Assembly: GCF_037055275.1 (NCBI RefSeq)
Contig: NZ_CP146343.1
Coordinates: 2,080,501 to 2,144,500, forward strand
DNA length: 64,000 nt
Direction of reading: 5' to 3'
Source: Pseudomonas sp. ML2-2023-3
GTDB lineage: Bacteria; Pseudomonadota; Gammaproteobacteria; Pseudomonadales; Pseudomonadaceae
Every line of letters starts with the position of its first letter. Position 1 is the first letter of the stretch. Positions 9,201 through 19,354 of the stretch are shown piece after piece. Under the pieces are notes generated by a model. The model was not told the origin of the DNA. It saw only the letters and a program-made list of their open reading frames with translations, and did no database searches. Made by a program: the position numbers and the translations under genes.

Positions 9201-9728
9201 TGTTCTGAATAGGGGTCAGAATCGATTTGAAACTCCGAATTCTGACCTCCGCAGATGCGTTCGCTGTTTTCTGCCGTCATGGTCTACGGATCTGAATTGC
9301 CAGCGCATAGAACTGTCAGATCTGCCGCACCATGCGTTGCTAGATGCGCGAATGCTTGGAGATCTTTTCAAGATCTTGGCCTCCCGGCTTGTTTTGTCAC
9401 TATAAGGGTGTATTACGACATGGGTCGATAGAGCTTTCTACCGGAAGGTTGGTGTCACTCCATTGCGGAATAGAACACCGGCAACCGCTTAGCCCAAACC
9501 ACCGAAAATCGAACTGTTTTCTGCATTAATGGTAAGCAAGCGCCTGCGACCAACAGTCCATAGGACAGTCCAATAACTACACTGGTAGTTGACCATCCTG
9601 TTTCTTTAGAAGTCGGTGTCGCAAGATCTGTAACTCTGATCAGCAATTGAAGCTCAGCTGAAAATTGCCACTATCGAGCAAGGAGTAGCTGCCAAGTAAT
9701 AAGCTCTCTGCATTTATACGTGAGGACA
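9201..9728. other. Intergenic with one hairpin
   Basis: Between the ATPase and the convergent CorC-type gene. A 9-bp inverted repeat (GGTCAGAAT at 9215-9223 against 9240-9248) lies 15 bases after the ATPase stop and may act as a terminator, although no T-run follows. No supported ORF in the remaining 480 bases. Confidence 0.45.
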
Positions 9729-10745
9729 CTAGGCGCTAGAGGCTGCTGGGAGTACTCGTTTGAGTATGTCTGCCAGAGTTACAACGCCCATTAAGCGATC
9801 TGCGTTCACGACTAAAGCTAGCTGAATGCTCGATTTACGCATACGCGCAAGTGCTTCATAGACTGGGGTTTTTGCGTCAAGCACAAAAGCTTCTCGTGCT
9901 AGCTCATGCGCAAACCGAGTCTCTGGCTCAAGCAATGTATCGCGTACGTGAACTACCGACGGTTGTATGCCCTCGGCTCCCAGCACGAGAATGCGCAGGT
10001 GCCCGGACTGGATGGCCGCAGTGCGTACATCCTCCACTGTTGCATCCCGTGAAACGTGAACCATCGCTTCTCTCTCGATTATCAGAGCTTCGACGGGAAG
10101 CGTGCCCAGGTCGATCAGACCTGAAATCTGCTGCTGCATCTGCGGTTTTAGAGTGCCGACCTTCGCCGAATGCTCAACGAGCTGCCTTATGGTCTCAATA
10201 TCCTGACCACCAACTGCGGCGCTTTCGACTGGCTCGACACCTGAGGCTTTTACGAGACGGTTGGCGATTCTATTTACCCATCGCAACAGCGGGCGTAGCG
10301 GCCAAGTATAGATCCGAGAGACGATGCCAATTGCCAGAGCGGATCTCTCCGGGTGCGCAATGGCCCAGGACTTGGGCGCCATCTCACCGACAACCAAGTG
10401 CAAGAACGTCACTATGAAAAGCGCGAAACCAAAAGCTGCGCCACCTGCAACCCACTCAGGCAAGCCCCACGCGATGAATACGGGTTCGAGCCAAAAATCG
10501 ACCGCAGGTTTTGTCACCGCACCTAAGGCAAACGTACACAGCGTGATTCCTAGCTGTGCACCGGCAAGCATTAACGTCAAATCATTCATGCCGCGCAAAG
10601 CAGCACGAGCGGACGTACTGTTGACTGCCAGCTCTTCAAGCCGGTGTCGACGAGCGCCGAGCAACGCAAACTCTATGACAACAAACAAGCCACTCAGCGC
10701 AATGAGAGCGATTGTCGCTGTCGTGACTATCAGCGGATCATTCAT
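9729..10745 (-). CDS. CNNM/CorC-type CBS-domain membrane protein
   Basis: 338 residues. An N-terminal DUF21/CNNM domain with about four membrane helices (residues 5-150: LIALSGLFVVIEFALLGARR, then LGITLCTFALGAV) is followed by a tandem CBS module (about 190-335). This layout is that of the hemolysin C / YtfL / CorC group linked to magnesium or cobalt efflux. It lacks the C-terminal CorC_HlyC domain carried by its partner. Its start overlaps the upstream gene's stop by 4 bases, so the two are one operon and may form a heteromer. Confidence 0.88.
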   Translation of the reverse strand: MNDPLIVTTATIALIALSGLFVVIEFALLGARRHRLEELAVNSTSARAALRGMNDLTLMLAGAQLGITLCTFALGAVTKPAVDFWLEPVFIAWGLPEWVAGGAAFGFALFIVTFLHLVVGEMAPKSWAIAHPERSALAIGIVSRIYTWPLRPLLRWVNRIANRLVKASGVEPVESAAVGGQDIETIRQLVEHSAKVGTLKPQMQQQISGLIDLGTLPVEALIIEREAMVHVSRDATVEDVRTAAIQSGHLRILVLGAEGIQPSVVHVRDTLLEPETRFAHELAREAFVLDAKTPVYEALARMRKSSIQLALVVNADRLMGVVTLADILKRVLPAASSA

Positions 10746-12118
10746 TGACCTTCCTCTATCATAGGTACTTTGACCAGCCGTACGCGAACTTCGGTCGGAA
10801 CATGTCGTTCAATACGAAGCACATCAACTTCGAGTCGATATCTCACCGGTTTGTCGGAGATCAGTTCGGCAGCATCTATAGGTAGATCAATGGTGACTGT
10901 GTCGCCTTCACCAGGGAGTGCGCCAAGCTCAGCGATCAGCATACCTGCCACTGTCTCAACATCAACGCGCGGTAGGTCGTGACCAATGATTCGCCTGACC
11001 TCGTCGAGGTGAACGTCACCTTCCATTGTCCAAGTGTTTTCCCCTTCAGACACGACGGCATCGCCGACTTCTGCGTCATGCTCATCGGTAATTTCACCAA
11101 CGATTTCCATGGCGAGATCTTCAATCGTGAGCACCCCAGCGAAACCACCATACTCGTCAATAACACAAGCTAGCTGATCGGTTGTTTGAACCAACTGATC
11201 AAGGGCATCTGGCAGCAGCATCAGCGTCGGTAACACCTTTGCAGGTCTCATCAACGACGATACGGTCACGTTGCTGTTCCCCGTAGAGAGGTGTGCAAGC
11301 ACGTCGGCGAGATGAACAACGCCCACAGGGGCATCATCGTCATCAATTACGGGATATCGGGTATGAGCGCGAGCCATAAGCTCTCGTAGCTCTTCGAGTG
11401 TCGTGTCTGGTTCAACCCAGTCAACTTGTGATCTAGGCACCATAGCGTGCTCGACGTTGCGCTGCGGGAAGTCGAGGATGCGATCCATCATGAGTGAAAG
11501 CTCACGTGGTAGGTCGCCACTGTCGCGCGAGTCCGCGATTATGTGCGGTAGGTCGGTAGCCGATGCGCTTACGTCGAGGTCATGAATCGGCTCGATGCGC
11601 AGCAACTTCAGGAGAAGGTTGGCAGACTTGTCGAAGAAACTAATTAGCCAGCCAAAAGCTGACATGTAAAAGAGCGTGGAGCGGGCAAGCCCGAGCGACA
11701 GAGGCTCTGGATTCGCGATAGCAAGGTTTTTCGGATAAAGCTCACCCACGACCATTTGGATAATCGTAGCTGCAATTAGGGCTAGACCTGTTCCGACGGT
11801 CACCCTAGCTTCAACGGGAATACCGGTTCCTGCGAGCAGAATACCTAATGACTCACCGACCAAGGGCTCTGCGACATAACCAACAAGTAAGCCTGTGACG
11901 GTAATGCCAAGCTGGGCACCCGACAGCATAAAGCTGGTGCGGTTTGTGACTGCTAATGCGCGCTTTGCAGCCGTATCACCGGCAGCAGCCAATGCTGAGA
12001 GCCTAGTACGGTCAACCGCCATGTAGGCAAATTCTTGCGCAACAAAATAGCCATTCACAGCGATGATCGCCAGTATTGCCAGGATACCGAGAAGGAGTGT
12101 AACAATCGTTTCGATCAT
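10742..12118 (-). CDS. Hemolysin-family CNNM/CBS/CorC_HlyC transporter
   Basis: 458 residues. CNNM transmembrane domain (residues 1-180), two CBS repeats (about 210-335; MVPRSQVDWVEPD is the canonical entry) and a C-terminal CorC_HlyC domain (about 350-440). It is first in a two-gene minus-strand operon with the shorter paralogue. Family role: divalent cation efflux or a membrane-integrity function. The duplicate pair is often found in accessory DNA. Confidence 0.9.
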   Translation of the reverse strand: MIETIVTLLLGILAILAIIAVNGYFVAQEFAYMAVDRTRLSALAAAGDTAAKRALAVTNRTSFMLSGAQLGITVTGLLVGYVAEPLVGESLGILLAGTGIPVEARVTVGTGLALIAATIIQMVVGELYPKNLAIANPEPLSLGLARSTLFYMSAFGWLISFFDKSANLLLKLLRIEPIHDLDVSASATDLPHIIADSRDSGDLPRELSLMMDRILDFPQRNVEHAMVPRSQVDWVEPDTTLEELRELMARAHTRYPVIDDDDAPVGVVHLADVLAHLSTGNSNVTVSSLMRPAKVLPTLMLLPDALDQLVQTTDQLACVIDEYGGFAGVLTIEDLAMEIVGEITDEHDAEVGDAVVSEGENTWTMEGDVHLDEVRRIIGHDLPRVDVETVAGMLIAELGALPGEGDTVTIDLPIDAAELISDKPVRYRLEVDVLRIERHVPTEVRVRLVKVPMIEEGQ

Positions 12119-12889
12119 TTGGCTGCACGACCAAATTTAGAATTTTGACAGCGGCTGTATGTTGCTGGGCTGGGGGCCACGAAGAAGTCCAAGCAGATAA
12201 GGAATCGAGAGCATACGGGCGTTTACTCGGTGCAGTCTAGCTAGAGAATTTATTCTGTTTGTGAATGCTAGCTTCAATTGACCAATATTTAGACACGCGA
12301 AAAGCAGCTTTCTGTCACCAGCTCAATCGCATTCAGATCACGCAATTATCGTCATGAAATAGAACTGCATCCCTCTGCTGGCTATCGTATTTTCGCGCAT
12401 TGAAAATTTTCAATAATTGTCGGAAAGTTATTGGTTTTATTTTGGTGATGATATTGGTTGCGACTAGATAATAGATATTTCTGGTTGTTGCTCTCAAGTA
12501 GAGTGGCTTTAAATTATCTGGGTTTGCATGCTTATCTGTTGAGATTTTCAGATTTGAGAGGCTCTCTGCAGTTGCCGTTGTTGAGTGTGGCGTACTTTGG
12601 TTGTTAAGTGATTTGGACTTCTCTAAGTCTATCCATTTCAATAAAGTTTTAAAATAAGCTCCGGTCATCCGTTGCGGGGCGAGCCTGATCGCCTATCGCA
12701 TAGCTATTAGGGCTTTAGATAAGTCGCAAGCGTTTTATACGGCTAGGTGTTTCTAGCTAACTTAAACTATGTGTGACCCACTAAGACCCTTTGTGTTGCA
12801 ATATTTGTCAGCTGTGAAGCTGAGTGCTTCTGAAATTTTAGAGCCAATTAATATCCCTGTCGTTCAAAAAAACCTGCCACAGCTGTCGC
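12119..12889. other. AT-rich intergenic region, possible operon leader
   Basis: The first about 200 bases are the 5' region of the CNNM operon; the rest is AT-rich and clearly different in composition from the neighbours. It includes the weak ORF at 12333-12668 and the front part of an ORF that starts at 12769 and runs into the IS630 element. No riboswitch was recognised. Confidence 0.4.
12333..12668 (-). CDS. Doubtful small ORF
   Basis: 111 codons, rich in Asn, Thr, Lys and Ile, with no recognisable domain and no clear ribosome binding site. It is in AT-rich DNA where long frames arise less readily, which is the only argument for it. I regard it as possible but unproven. Confidence 0.2.
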   Translation of the reverse strand: MTGAYFKTLLKWIDLEKSKSLNNQSTPHSTTATAESLSNLKISTDKHANPDNLKPLYLRATTRNIYYLVATNIITKIKPITFRQLLKIFNARKYDSQQRDAVLFHDDNCVI

Positions 12890-12891
12890 TA

Positions 12892-14072
12892 GTGTCTCGA
12901 GCGGTTAGTTCATTAGCTTATTCTTCATCACACTCAGCTTTGCCATATGTACCGAGCTGATGATGGCCGCTGCGGTCTTTGTCCACTTGAACGGCTTGGC
13001 TGAATGCTCGTTATGAGCAGTAATGAACTGGCGGATCGCGACTTTCAGATCAGTAACACTGGTGAAGACACCTCGATACAGTGCGCGTCTCTCCAGCTGT
13101 GAAAACCAGCCTTCCACCGCGTTTAGCCAGGACGCACTGGTCGGCGTGAAGTGCAGCTTGAAGCGCGGATGTTTTTCCAGCCAGGCCTTGATCGCTGGGG
13201 TTTTGTGGGTCGAACTGTTATCCAGGATCACATGGAGATCCAACTCGGCAGGCGTGTTCTTATCAATCTGCCGGAGGAAATCCAGGAACTCCTTGGCCCG
13301 GTGCCGCTGGGTAATCCGGCCCATTACTTCACCGGTCATGATGTCGAACGCGGCGTACAAGCTCGCCGTGCCATGGCGCTTGTAATCATGGGTTCGCCGC
13401 TCGATCTGCCCAGGCCGAAGTTGCAGCATTGGCTGAGTACGATCCAACGCCTGGATCTGAGTTTTCTCGTCAACCGACAGCACCATGGCGTTGTCCGGAG
13501 GGCTCAGGTACAGCCCGACCACATCGATGACCTTCTCAGCGAAGTGCGGATCGTTGCTGATCTTGAATGTCTTCAGTCGGTGCGGCTTGAGATCCGACGC
13601 AGCCCATATCTGCCGGACTTGCCAGGTGGTAACGCGAGCGTACTTGGCCATCAACCGGACGCTCCAGTGCGTTGCTTCCTTGGGAACCCGGTGCGTTGTC
13701 AGGGTCAGGATTTCTTTGACTTTCTCAGCACCCAGCTTCAAAGGCTGACCGCTACGCGGCAGGTCGTTCAGGCCGTCGATGCCCGACGCCAGATAACGCT
13801 TTCGCCACTTGAACACGGTCGGTGTCGTGATCAGTAATTGCCCACAGATGGCAATGGGCGTCACCCCTTCATTGAGCAAAAGCAGTATCCGCGCCCGCTG
13901 AGCAAGGCTCTGCTCCAGCGTACTCATGCGCAGCCAACCTTGAAGCGTAAGAACGTCGGCGGGCTGTAGTGCAAAGGGAGCAATTGGACGAGGCATGCCT
14001 GGAACCATCTCGGGGCGAGGGGTGCACAGTATATCGTGGTACGTTAGAAAATAAACTAACCGCTCACGACAC
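12892..14072 (-). mobile_element. IS630-family insertion sequence, complete
   Basis: 1181 bases. Terminal inverted repeats start GTGTC and match at about 20 of 23 positions (12892-12914 against 14050-14072), sharing the block GAGCGGTTAGTT. The element is flanked by TA on both sides (12890-12891 and 14073-14074), the IS630 target duplication. It carries one transposase on the minus strand. Joining the flanks restores an open frame (see findings). Confidence 0.88.
12905..13996 (-). CDS. IS630-family transposase
   Basis: 363 residues from the ATG at 13996 (an upstream in-frame start at 14008 is also possible). N-terminal HTH (TTPTVFKWRKRYLASGIDGL), then a DDE catalytic domain: SVDEKTQIQALDRTQ (first Asp), VILDNSSTHK (second Asp) and SWLNAVEGWFSQLER (Glu). 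Full length for the family with no break, so the element is probably active. Confidence 0.92.
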   Translation of the reverse strand: MPRPIAPFALQPADVLTLQGWLRMSTLEQSLAQRARILLLLNEGVTPIAICGQLLITTPTVFKWRKRYLASGIDGLNDLPRSGQPLKLGAEKVKEILTLTTHRVPKEATHWSVRLMAKYARVTTWQVRQIWAASDLKPHRLKTFKISNDPHFAEKVIDVVGLYLSPPDNAMVLSVDEKTQIQALDRTQPMLQLRPGQIERRTHDYKRHGTASLYAAFDIMTGEVMGRITQRHRAKEFLDFLRQIDKNTPAELDLHVILDNSSTHKTPAIKAWLEKHPRFKLHFTPTSASWLNAVEGWFSQLERRALYRGVFTSVTDLKVAIRQFITAHNEHSAKPFKWTKTAAAIISSVHMAKLSVMKNKLMN

Positions 14073-14074
14073 TA

Positions 14075-14413
14075 GCAAATGGAGGCGAGCAACTCCATGC
14101 TGGATGTCTATCGCTGCAATGTCCCAAAGCACTACGACTTCGACCCCTTTGGATATGCATTCCGGCATTACGACCTGGGCGCAATATGGTCTGTGGGGAG
14201 ATAGGTTGATTTCAAGTCGGCTCGAAAATGCAGCTATTGCTCACCGGTAATTTTCGTTGCCTGGAGCGTCATATCACTGCCTATTCTTAATCATCCTTGA
14301 TGCTCCAGTATTTGGACTGTGACAGTCCATATGTGAGAAGCAGGAGTCGTATTTGCTTTACCGAATATTTGATTAAGCGTATATTCGATTTTCCATATAT
14401 GAGGAGGCCTATC
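14075..14413. other. Region between IS630 and arsenic operon, with promoter-operator
   Basis: The first 140 bases continue the ORF interrupted by IS630. The last 60 hold the arsenic promoter area: an AT-rich imperfect palindrome (ATATTTGATTAAGCGTATAT around 14366-14385) just before the ribosome binding site of the first gene is a likely ArsR operator. Assignment is by position only. Confidence 0.4.
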
Positions 14414-14836
14414 ATGAGCCTTGCGATCAGAGTGCTTTTTGTCTGTGTTGGCAACTCTGCCCGCTCTCAGCTTGCTGAGGCATTGCTTAGGCTTACTGAC
14501 TCTCGCTTTGAGCCCTTCAGTGCAGGCTTTGAGCCTTCTCATGTTGATCCGCGCACGATTCAGGCTTTAGAGGCAGTTGGGGTCGATGCAACCGGCCTGC
14601 GCAGCAAGTCTATAAATGAGTTTCGCACTGAACGATTTGACTACGTCATCGCTCTTTGTGACAAATCCGCAAGCGAGTGCCTTTCTATGCCCAGCGTCAG
14701 TGAGGTTATCGCTTGGGATTTCCCTGATCCGGTGATCAGCAATGACCCCGCAGCATTTCGCCATACGCTCCATGACATCCATGAGCGCATCAAGCTCTTC
14801 GTTTTGGTTAAGACCAAACACCAGGAGGATTTATGA
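14414..14836 (+). CDS. arsC: Arsenate reductase, LMW-phosphatase type (first copy)
   Basis: 140 residues from the ATG at 14414, which follows GAGGAGG by 8 bases. The phosphatase loop VCVGNSARS (Cys-x5-Arg-Ser) is at residues 10-18, and the DP of WDFPDP near residue 96 supplies the general acid. Cytosolic; reduces As(V) to As(III) for export. First gene of the operon, overlapping arsR by 4 bases (ATGA). A low-molecular-weight Tyr phosphatase is the structural relative, but the ars context decides. Confidence 0.88.
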   Translation: MSLAIRVLFVCVGNSARSQLAEALLRLTDSRFEPFSAGFEPSHVDPRTIQALEAVGVDATGLRSKSINEFRTERFDYVIALCDKSASECLSMPSVSEVIAWDFPDPVISNDPAAFRHTLHDIHERIKLFVLVKTKHQEDL

Positions 14837-15189
14837 CAGAACCCATGAACCCAACAACGCTATTCAAGTGCTTGGCAGACGACACTCGAACCAAAATTAC
14901 GTTGCTCGTTGTTAATGAAGGGGAGCTGTGTGTCTGCGAACTTACGGCAGCACTCGATTTGAGTCAGCCCAAAATTTCTCGCCACTTGGCGTTGCTTCGC
15001 TCATCCGGTCTGCTGATGGATCGTCGTCAAGGCCAGTGGGTGTATTACCGATTACACCCAGGCTTACCTGACTGGGTAACTACCGTTTTGAAAGAGGTTG
15101 TCGATGCCAATCAGCAGTGGTTGGAAACCGAGGCAAAACGCCTATGCGGTATGAACGGCCGTCCTATCAATCAGGCCGTGTGTAGCTAA
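14833..15189 (+). CDS. arsR: Arsenic-responsive repressor ArsR
   Basis: 118 residues, winged helix. The metalloid site ELCVCEL (Cys-x-Cys at residues 34-36) precedes the recognition helix region [19 protein letters not shown]. As(III) binding releases DNA. Position second in the operon, behind arsC, gives autorepression of the whole set. The stop is followed 25 bases later by arsB. Confidence 0.93.
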   Translation: MTEPMNPTTLFKCLADDTRTKITLLVVNEGELCVCELTAALDLSQPKISRHLALLRSSGLLMDRRQGQWVYYRLHPGLPDWVTTVLKEVVDANQQWLETEAKRLCGMNGRPINQAVCS

Positions 15190-15214
15190 TTCACGTCCAA
15201 CCCGGGTTACTGAA

Positions 15215-16498
15215 ATGCTGATTGCCGTATTGATCTTCATAGCCACCATCGTGCTTGTCATCTGGCAACCTAGGGGGCTTGGTGTAGGGTGGAGCGCCAT
15301 GATGGGTGCTGGCGTGGCTCTGCTTACGGATGTCGTTACCATTGGGGATATTCCCGTGGTTTGGAGCATCGTCTGGAACGCCACCGGGACATTCATAGCG
15401 GTCATCATCATTAGCCTGCTGCTTGATGAGGCAGGATTTTTTAAGTGGGCTGCGTTGCATGTCGCGCGATGGGGGGCTGGCAGCACCCGTAAGCTCTTCG
15501 CATTGTTCATCTTGTTAGGCGCGGCGGTATCGGCGTTATTCGCCAATGACGGTGCGGCACTCATACTCACGCCCATCGTGATTGCGATGCTGCTGGCGTT
15601 GCGCTTTTCTCCCGCTGCAACGCTAGCATTTGTGATGGCCGCTGGTTTTATTGCCGATACGGCGAGTTTGCCATTCGTGGTTTCCAACCTAGTCAACATC
15701 GTTTCTGCCGACTACTTCGGTATTGGCTTCAATGAATATGCCTCGATCATGGTGCCTGTAAACATTGTCAGCGTGGCGGCAACATTAACCATGCTGTTGT
15801 GGTTCTTTCGCAAAGATCTGCCCACAACCTACGACCTCAATCAACTGGACAGTCCAAGTGAAGCAATCCACGACCGTGCCACGTTCGTAGCCGGTTGGTG
15901 GGTGCTAGCGCTGCTCTTGATTGGCTTCTTCGTCATCGAGCCGTTGGGGGTGCCGATAAGCGCCATTGCGGCGGTATGTGCATTCATCCTCTATGTCATC
16001 GCAGCTCGTGGCCATGCCATCAACACAGGCAAGGTACTCAAAGAGGCTCCGTGGCAAGTAGTGATTTTTTCTTTGGGTATGTATCTGGTCGTCTACGGCC
16101 TGAAGAACGCTGGTCTGACTGAACATATCGCGCAGATTCTGAACGTATTCGCAGGTTATGGCATCTGGGGCGCGTCCTTGGGTACAGGGCTGCTAACAGC
16201 ACTCCTGTCGTCGATAATGAATAACATGCCCACCGTTCTGATAGGTGCATTGTCGATTCATGCCGCCGAGGTCGATGGCGTCGTCCAGCAAGCAATGGTC
16301 TACGCCAATATCATCGGCGCCGATCTGGGCCCGAAGATCACTCCAATTGGTAGCCTTGCAACGCTGTTGTGGCTGCACGTACTGGCCAAGAAGGGTATCA
16401 AAATCAGCTGGGGGTACTACTTCAAAATAGGGATAGTGCTGACCTTACCTATCCTCGTCGTCACCCTGTGCGCCCTGGCATTGCGCCTCAGTTTCTGA
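15215..16498 (+). CDS. arsB: Arsenite efflux transporter ArsB
   Basis: 427 residues with about 11-12 membrane helices throughout and the family signatures [20 protein letters not shown] (about 98-117) and [15 protein letters not shown] (about 337-351). Inner-membrane As(OH)3/H+ antiport. Full length, in operon between arsR and the second arsC, 13 to 25 bases apart from each neighbour. Confidence 0.93.
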   Translation: MLIAVLIFIATIVLVIWQPRGLGVGWSAMMGAGVALLTDVVTIGDIPVVWSIVWNATGTFIAVIIISLLLDEAGFFKWAALHVARWGAGSTRKLFALFILLGAAVSALFANDGAALILTPIVIAMLLALRFSPAATLAFVMAAGFIADTASLPFVVSNLVNIVSADYFGIGFNEYASIMVPVNIVSVAATLTMLLWFFRKDLPTTYDLNQLDSPSEAIHDRATFVAGWWVLALLLIGFFVIEPLGVPISAIAAVCAFILYVIAARGHAINTGKVLKEAPWQVVIFSLGMYLVVYGLKNAGLTEHIAQILNVFAGYGIWGASLGTGLLTALLSSIMNNMPTVLIGALSIHAAEVDGVVQQAMVYANIIGADLGPKITPIGSLATLLWLHVLAKKGIKISWGYYFKIGIVLTLPILVVTLCALALRLSF

Positions 16499-16514
16499 AT
16501 CAAGGAATTATTTG

Positions 16515-16985
16515 ATGAAAGTCTTGTTTATGTGCACCCACAACAGCTGCCGAAGCATTCTGTCTGAGGCGCTGTTCAACCACCTAGCACCTGAAGGCGT
16601 AGAAGCGGTTAGCTCGGGTAGCTTTCCCAGTGGTCGAGTGAATCAAAGAGCTTTGCAAACGCTGGAGGCGGTCGGTATCTCCACGGTGGGATTGAGCAGC
16701 AAGGCTTCGGATGCTTTTGAAGGCTCCCCTCCAGATATCGTTATTACCGTTTGTGATCGGGCTGCGGGAGAGGCGTGCCCAATCTTTTTCGGGCCAGCTT
16801 TGAAGGCGCATTGGGGCTTGGCCGACCCGTCCGAAGCCAAAGGCACAGAGTCCGAGATTACGGCGGCGTTTGACGTCACTCTCGACAAAATTCGTGAGCG
16901 TGTTGTCACGTTCCTTGCGCTGCCGCTGCAAACCATGAGCGCTGACGAGCTCAAGGCTGAACTGAACCGTATCGGTACGCTTTAA
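16515..16985 (+). CDS. arsC: Arsenate reductase (second copy)
   Basis: 156 residues from the ATG at 16515. Loop MCTHNSCRS (Cys8-x5-Arg) and further cysteines Cys76 and Cys83 in the redox segment [11 protein letters not shown] fit a thioredoxin-coupled arsenate reductase. It differs from the first copy (CVGNSARS, 140 residues), so this operon has two non-identical reductases, and this is the canonical arsBCH partner. A short GC hairpin (TGCCAGCTTGGCA) lies between it and arsH. Confidence 0.92.
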   Translation: MKVLFMCTHNSCRSILSEALFNHLAPEGVEAVSSGSFPSGRVNQRALQTLEAVGISTVGLSSKASDAFEGSPPDIVITVCDRAAGEACPIFFGPALKAHWGLADPSEAKGTESEITAAFDVTLDKIRERVVTFLALPLQTMSADELKAELNRIGTL

Positions 16986-17031
16986 AGATCAACAGAGGCG
17001 GTGCCAGCTTGGCACCGTTGCAGGAGTTTAT

Positions 17032-17745
17032 ATGCAAGAGACATTGCCGAACGTACACGACGACCTGATCGACATTCCTTCGCTAGAGCAACTGGAACCG
17101 CGCACGCCGTCATTCCATAAACCTCGAATTTTGCTTCTCTATGGATCAACACGTGAGCGCTCTTTTAGTAGGTTGGTAACTCAGGAAGCAGCCCGCTTGC
17201 TGGAGGGGTTTGGCGCTGAAACCAAAATCTTCGACCCATCGGGTTTGCCATTGCCAGACGATGCTCCGGAGACTCACCCAAAGGTCGCAGAGCTGCGCGA
17301 GCTGATGCAGTGGTCTGAAGGCCAAGTATGGTGTTCCCCAGAGCGTCATGGCTCCATGAGTGCAGTTTTCAAGGCCCAGATTGACTGGGTTCCGCTGGCA
17401 ATGGGCGCCGTACGTCCTACGCAGGGGAAGACTCTCGCTGTGATGCAGGTCTGTGGAGGTTCGCAATCTTTCAACGTGGTCAATCAGTTACGGGTACTGG
17501 GTCGGTGGATGCGTATGTTCACTATCCCCAACCAATCTTCGGTGGCCAAGGCGTTCACCGAGTTTGATGAGGCAGGCCGGATGAAGCCGTCCTCGTACTA
17601 CGACCGTCTAGTGGACGTAATGGAAGAGCTTATGAAGTTCACCCTACTTCTGAGGGATCGCCAGGACTATCTTGTTGATAGATATTCCGAGCGCAAAGAG
17701 TCCGCAGAAGAGCTGTCCAAGCGTGTCAATCAGCGCTCTATTTAG
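17032..17745 (+). CDS. arsH: ArsH, NADPH-FMN reductase / organoarsenical oxidase
   Basis: 237 residues, flavodoxin-like. Flavin loop [13 protein letters not shown] (residues 35-47) and the conserved [18 protein letters not shown] (about 101-118) are full ArsH signatures. It oxidises trivalent methylarsenicals or reduces quinones with NADPH. Behind the second arsC with its own GGAG-type ribosome binding site. Confidence 0.93.
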   Translation: MQETLPNVHDDLIDIPSLEQLEPRTPSFHKPRILLLYGSTRERSFSRLVTQEAARLLEGFGAETKIFDPSGLPLPDDAPETHPKVAELRELMQWSEGQVWCSPERHGSMSAVFKAQIDWVPLAMGAVRPTQGKTLAVMQVCGGSQSFNVVNQLRVLGRWMRMFTIPNQSSVAKAFTEFDEAGRMKPSSYYDRLVDVMEELMKFTLLLRDRQDYLVDRYSERKESAEELSKRVNQRSI

Positions 17746-17898
17746 TGTCATTACGTGGGAATTGCATGAGTCAGATCACGATCTGTTAGAACCGGAGTGT
17801 GGCACCTCTCGCAACACCTTGGCGTTGATCCGCAACAATGGCTGCAGGGGCTGAACCGACGCAAATGAAGCTGAAAGAATGAGCATGGAGTAATAGCG

Positions 17899-18966
17899 GT
17901 GAATCCAAATATGAAATTTGATGTCGTAGTAATTGGCGGCGGCCAATCCGCACTCGCAACCGCCTATTTTCTGAAGCGTTCAGGTATGTCATACGTGCTA
18001 CTTGATGCAGACCCGGCGCCAGGAGGCGCATGGCAGCATGGGTGGGATTCACTCCGACTATTTTCTCCGTCTTCATGGAGTTCGATTGCAGGCTGGCCTA
18101 TGCCTGCTGTGTCGGAAGAAACGCCTAGCCGTGACGATGTTGTCGATTATCTGACTCAGTATGAAAAGCGATACAACTTTCCCATCATTCGTTCTACGTG
18201 GGTATCCCGTGTTGAGAGAATTGAAGACGGTTTGCGCGTTGTTTCGGGGGATAGATATTGGGATGCCAAAGCGGTCATCAGTGCAACAGGCACTTGGAAC
18301 CGTCCATTCATTCCAAGTTATTTAGGGCAGGAGTTGTTTTTAGAACAGCAGCTTCATTCCGCTCATTATGTAGGCCCGAATAGGTTTGAGGGAAAGACTG
18401 TCCTTGTTGTGGGCGGGGGGAACTCGGGAGCCCAGATTTACGCCGAGGTTTCCAAAGTAGCCCAGGCAACCTGGGTGACTCAAGAAGTCCCAAGGTTTCT
18501 GCCTGATGAGGTTGACGGCCGCGTCCTGTTCGAACGAGCTACGGCTCGATTGAAAGCCCAGCAGGAGGGCTCAGAACCTAAAGAACTCATAGGTGGGCTA
18601 GGTGATATCGTTATGGTTCCATCGGTAAAAGAGGCTCGTGAACGCGGTGTGCTGAACGCGGTACGACCGTTCACTCATTTTACTCCGACAGGTGTCGTAT
18701 GGCCGTCAGGACATGAGACGACGGTGGATGTCGTTATCTGGTGCACCGGGTTTTTTCCAGCGCTAGACCACCTTACAAGCCTAGGCCTTGTAGGCCAGGA
18801 CGGCAAAGTAGCAGTGGACGAAAACCGAAGTGTTGATTTACCCAATTTATGGCTGGTGGGTTACGGCGATTGGACGGGGCTCGCTTCTGCAACATTAATC
18901 GGCGTGACCCGTACTGCACGAGATGTGGTCAAACAAGTGCATAGCTATCTCGCGGGCGTAGCCTGA
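17899..18966 (+). CDS. arsO: ArsO, flavin-dependent monooxygenase of ars operons
   Basis: 355 residues from a GTG at 17899. FAD-binding [13 protein letters not shown] (residues 13-25) and NADPH-binding GGGNSGAQI (about 172-180) Rossmann motifs with the connecting ATG motif (SATGTWNRP). The layout is that of small bacterial flavin monooxygenases. As the last gene after arsH it corresponds to ArsO, found in Pseudomonas ars clusters; its exact arsenic substrate is not settled. The 153-base gap before it contains no other gene. Confidence 0.8.
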   Translation: MNPNMKFDVVVIGGGQSALATAYFLKRSGMSYVLLDADPAPGGAWQHGWDSLRLFSPSSWSSIAGWPMPAVSEETPSRDDVVDYLTQYEKRYNFPIIRSTWVSRVERIEDGLRVVSGDRYWDAKAVISATGTWNRPFIPSYLGQELFLEQQLHSAHYVGPNRFEGKTVLVVGGGNSGAQIYAEVSKVAQATWVTQEVPRFLPDEVDGRVLFERATARLKAQQEGSEPKELIGGLGDIVMVPSVKEARERGVLNAVRPFTHFTPTGVVWPSGHETTVDVVIWCTGFFPALDHLTSLGLVGQDGKVAVDENRSVDLPNLWLVGYGDWTGLASATLIGVTRTARDVVKQVHSYLAGVA

Positions 18967-19059
18967 TGGTTCGTAGTAGATCAAGCGCACCTACTATGAC
19001 GCGAGCTCAAGCTTGGGAATCAATGCCCACTATCAGTACTTCTGCGCAGAAGATGCTCA

Positions 19060-19104
19060 ATGAGCGTTGATTGGGTCAGCCTCATACCTTGGACTTTACG
19101 ACCT
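19060..19104 (+). pseudogene. 5' relic of a YeeE-type gene
   Basis: Reads MSVDWVSLIPWTLRP then stop. It matches the first residues of the intact YeeE protein at 45123 (MSIDWINFTPWTS), and even the leader (agatgctcaATG against agatgcaaaATG) is alike. Only 15 codons remain, so an earlier duplication was almost wholly deleted. Confidence 0.6.
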
Positions 19105-19119
19105 TAAGCCCTAAGTGGC

Positions 19120-19230
19120 GCCTCCTTATAAACACGGGTTTCTGTTGCGGTCACGCCACTTTTCTACATTTTCAGCCGAAACGGTTGCTTTGAAGCAAGA
19201 GGGCGGACAGGGCTGTACAGCCCCCACTTA
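19120..19230 (+). pseudogene. Internal fragment of a crcB gene
   Basis: Around 19155-19200 the sequence CACTTTTCTACATTTTCAGC and its surroundings match codons for the conserved Fluc motif ([19 protein letters not shown]) of the crcB at 36216-36599, in plus orientation. The frame is broken just before the motif ([23 protein letters not shown]). Start and end of the gene are missing. It lies directly upstream of the paired crcB genes. Confidence 0.65.
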
Positions 19231-19354
19231 TGTCGGTACTGGCTTGCCTACCATGCAGGCGACGTGTCCTATCGATTGATGCCTCATTCATGTCTACGCG
19301 GTTTTTATCAACTAGAGTTCCCTGAAATTATCAACTGGCACGAGAGGGAACTTC

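Noticed and set aside
9231..9600. Possible small RNA or CRISPR-like repeats after the ATPase
   Set aside because: Only a single hairpin and no repeated units; no spacer structure.
18967..19354. Possible fluoride riboswitch before the crcB pair
   Set aside because: None of the three conserved blocks occurs; the similarity to crcB leader DNA is explained by the coding relics found there.
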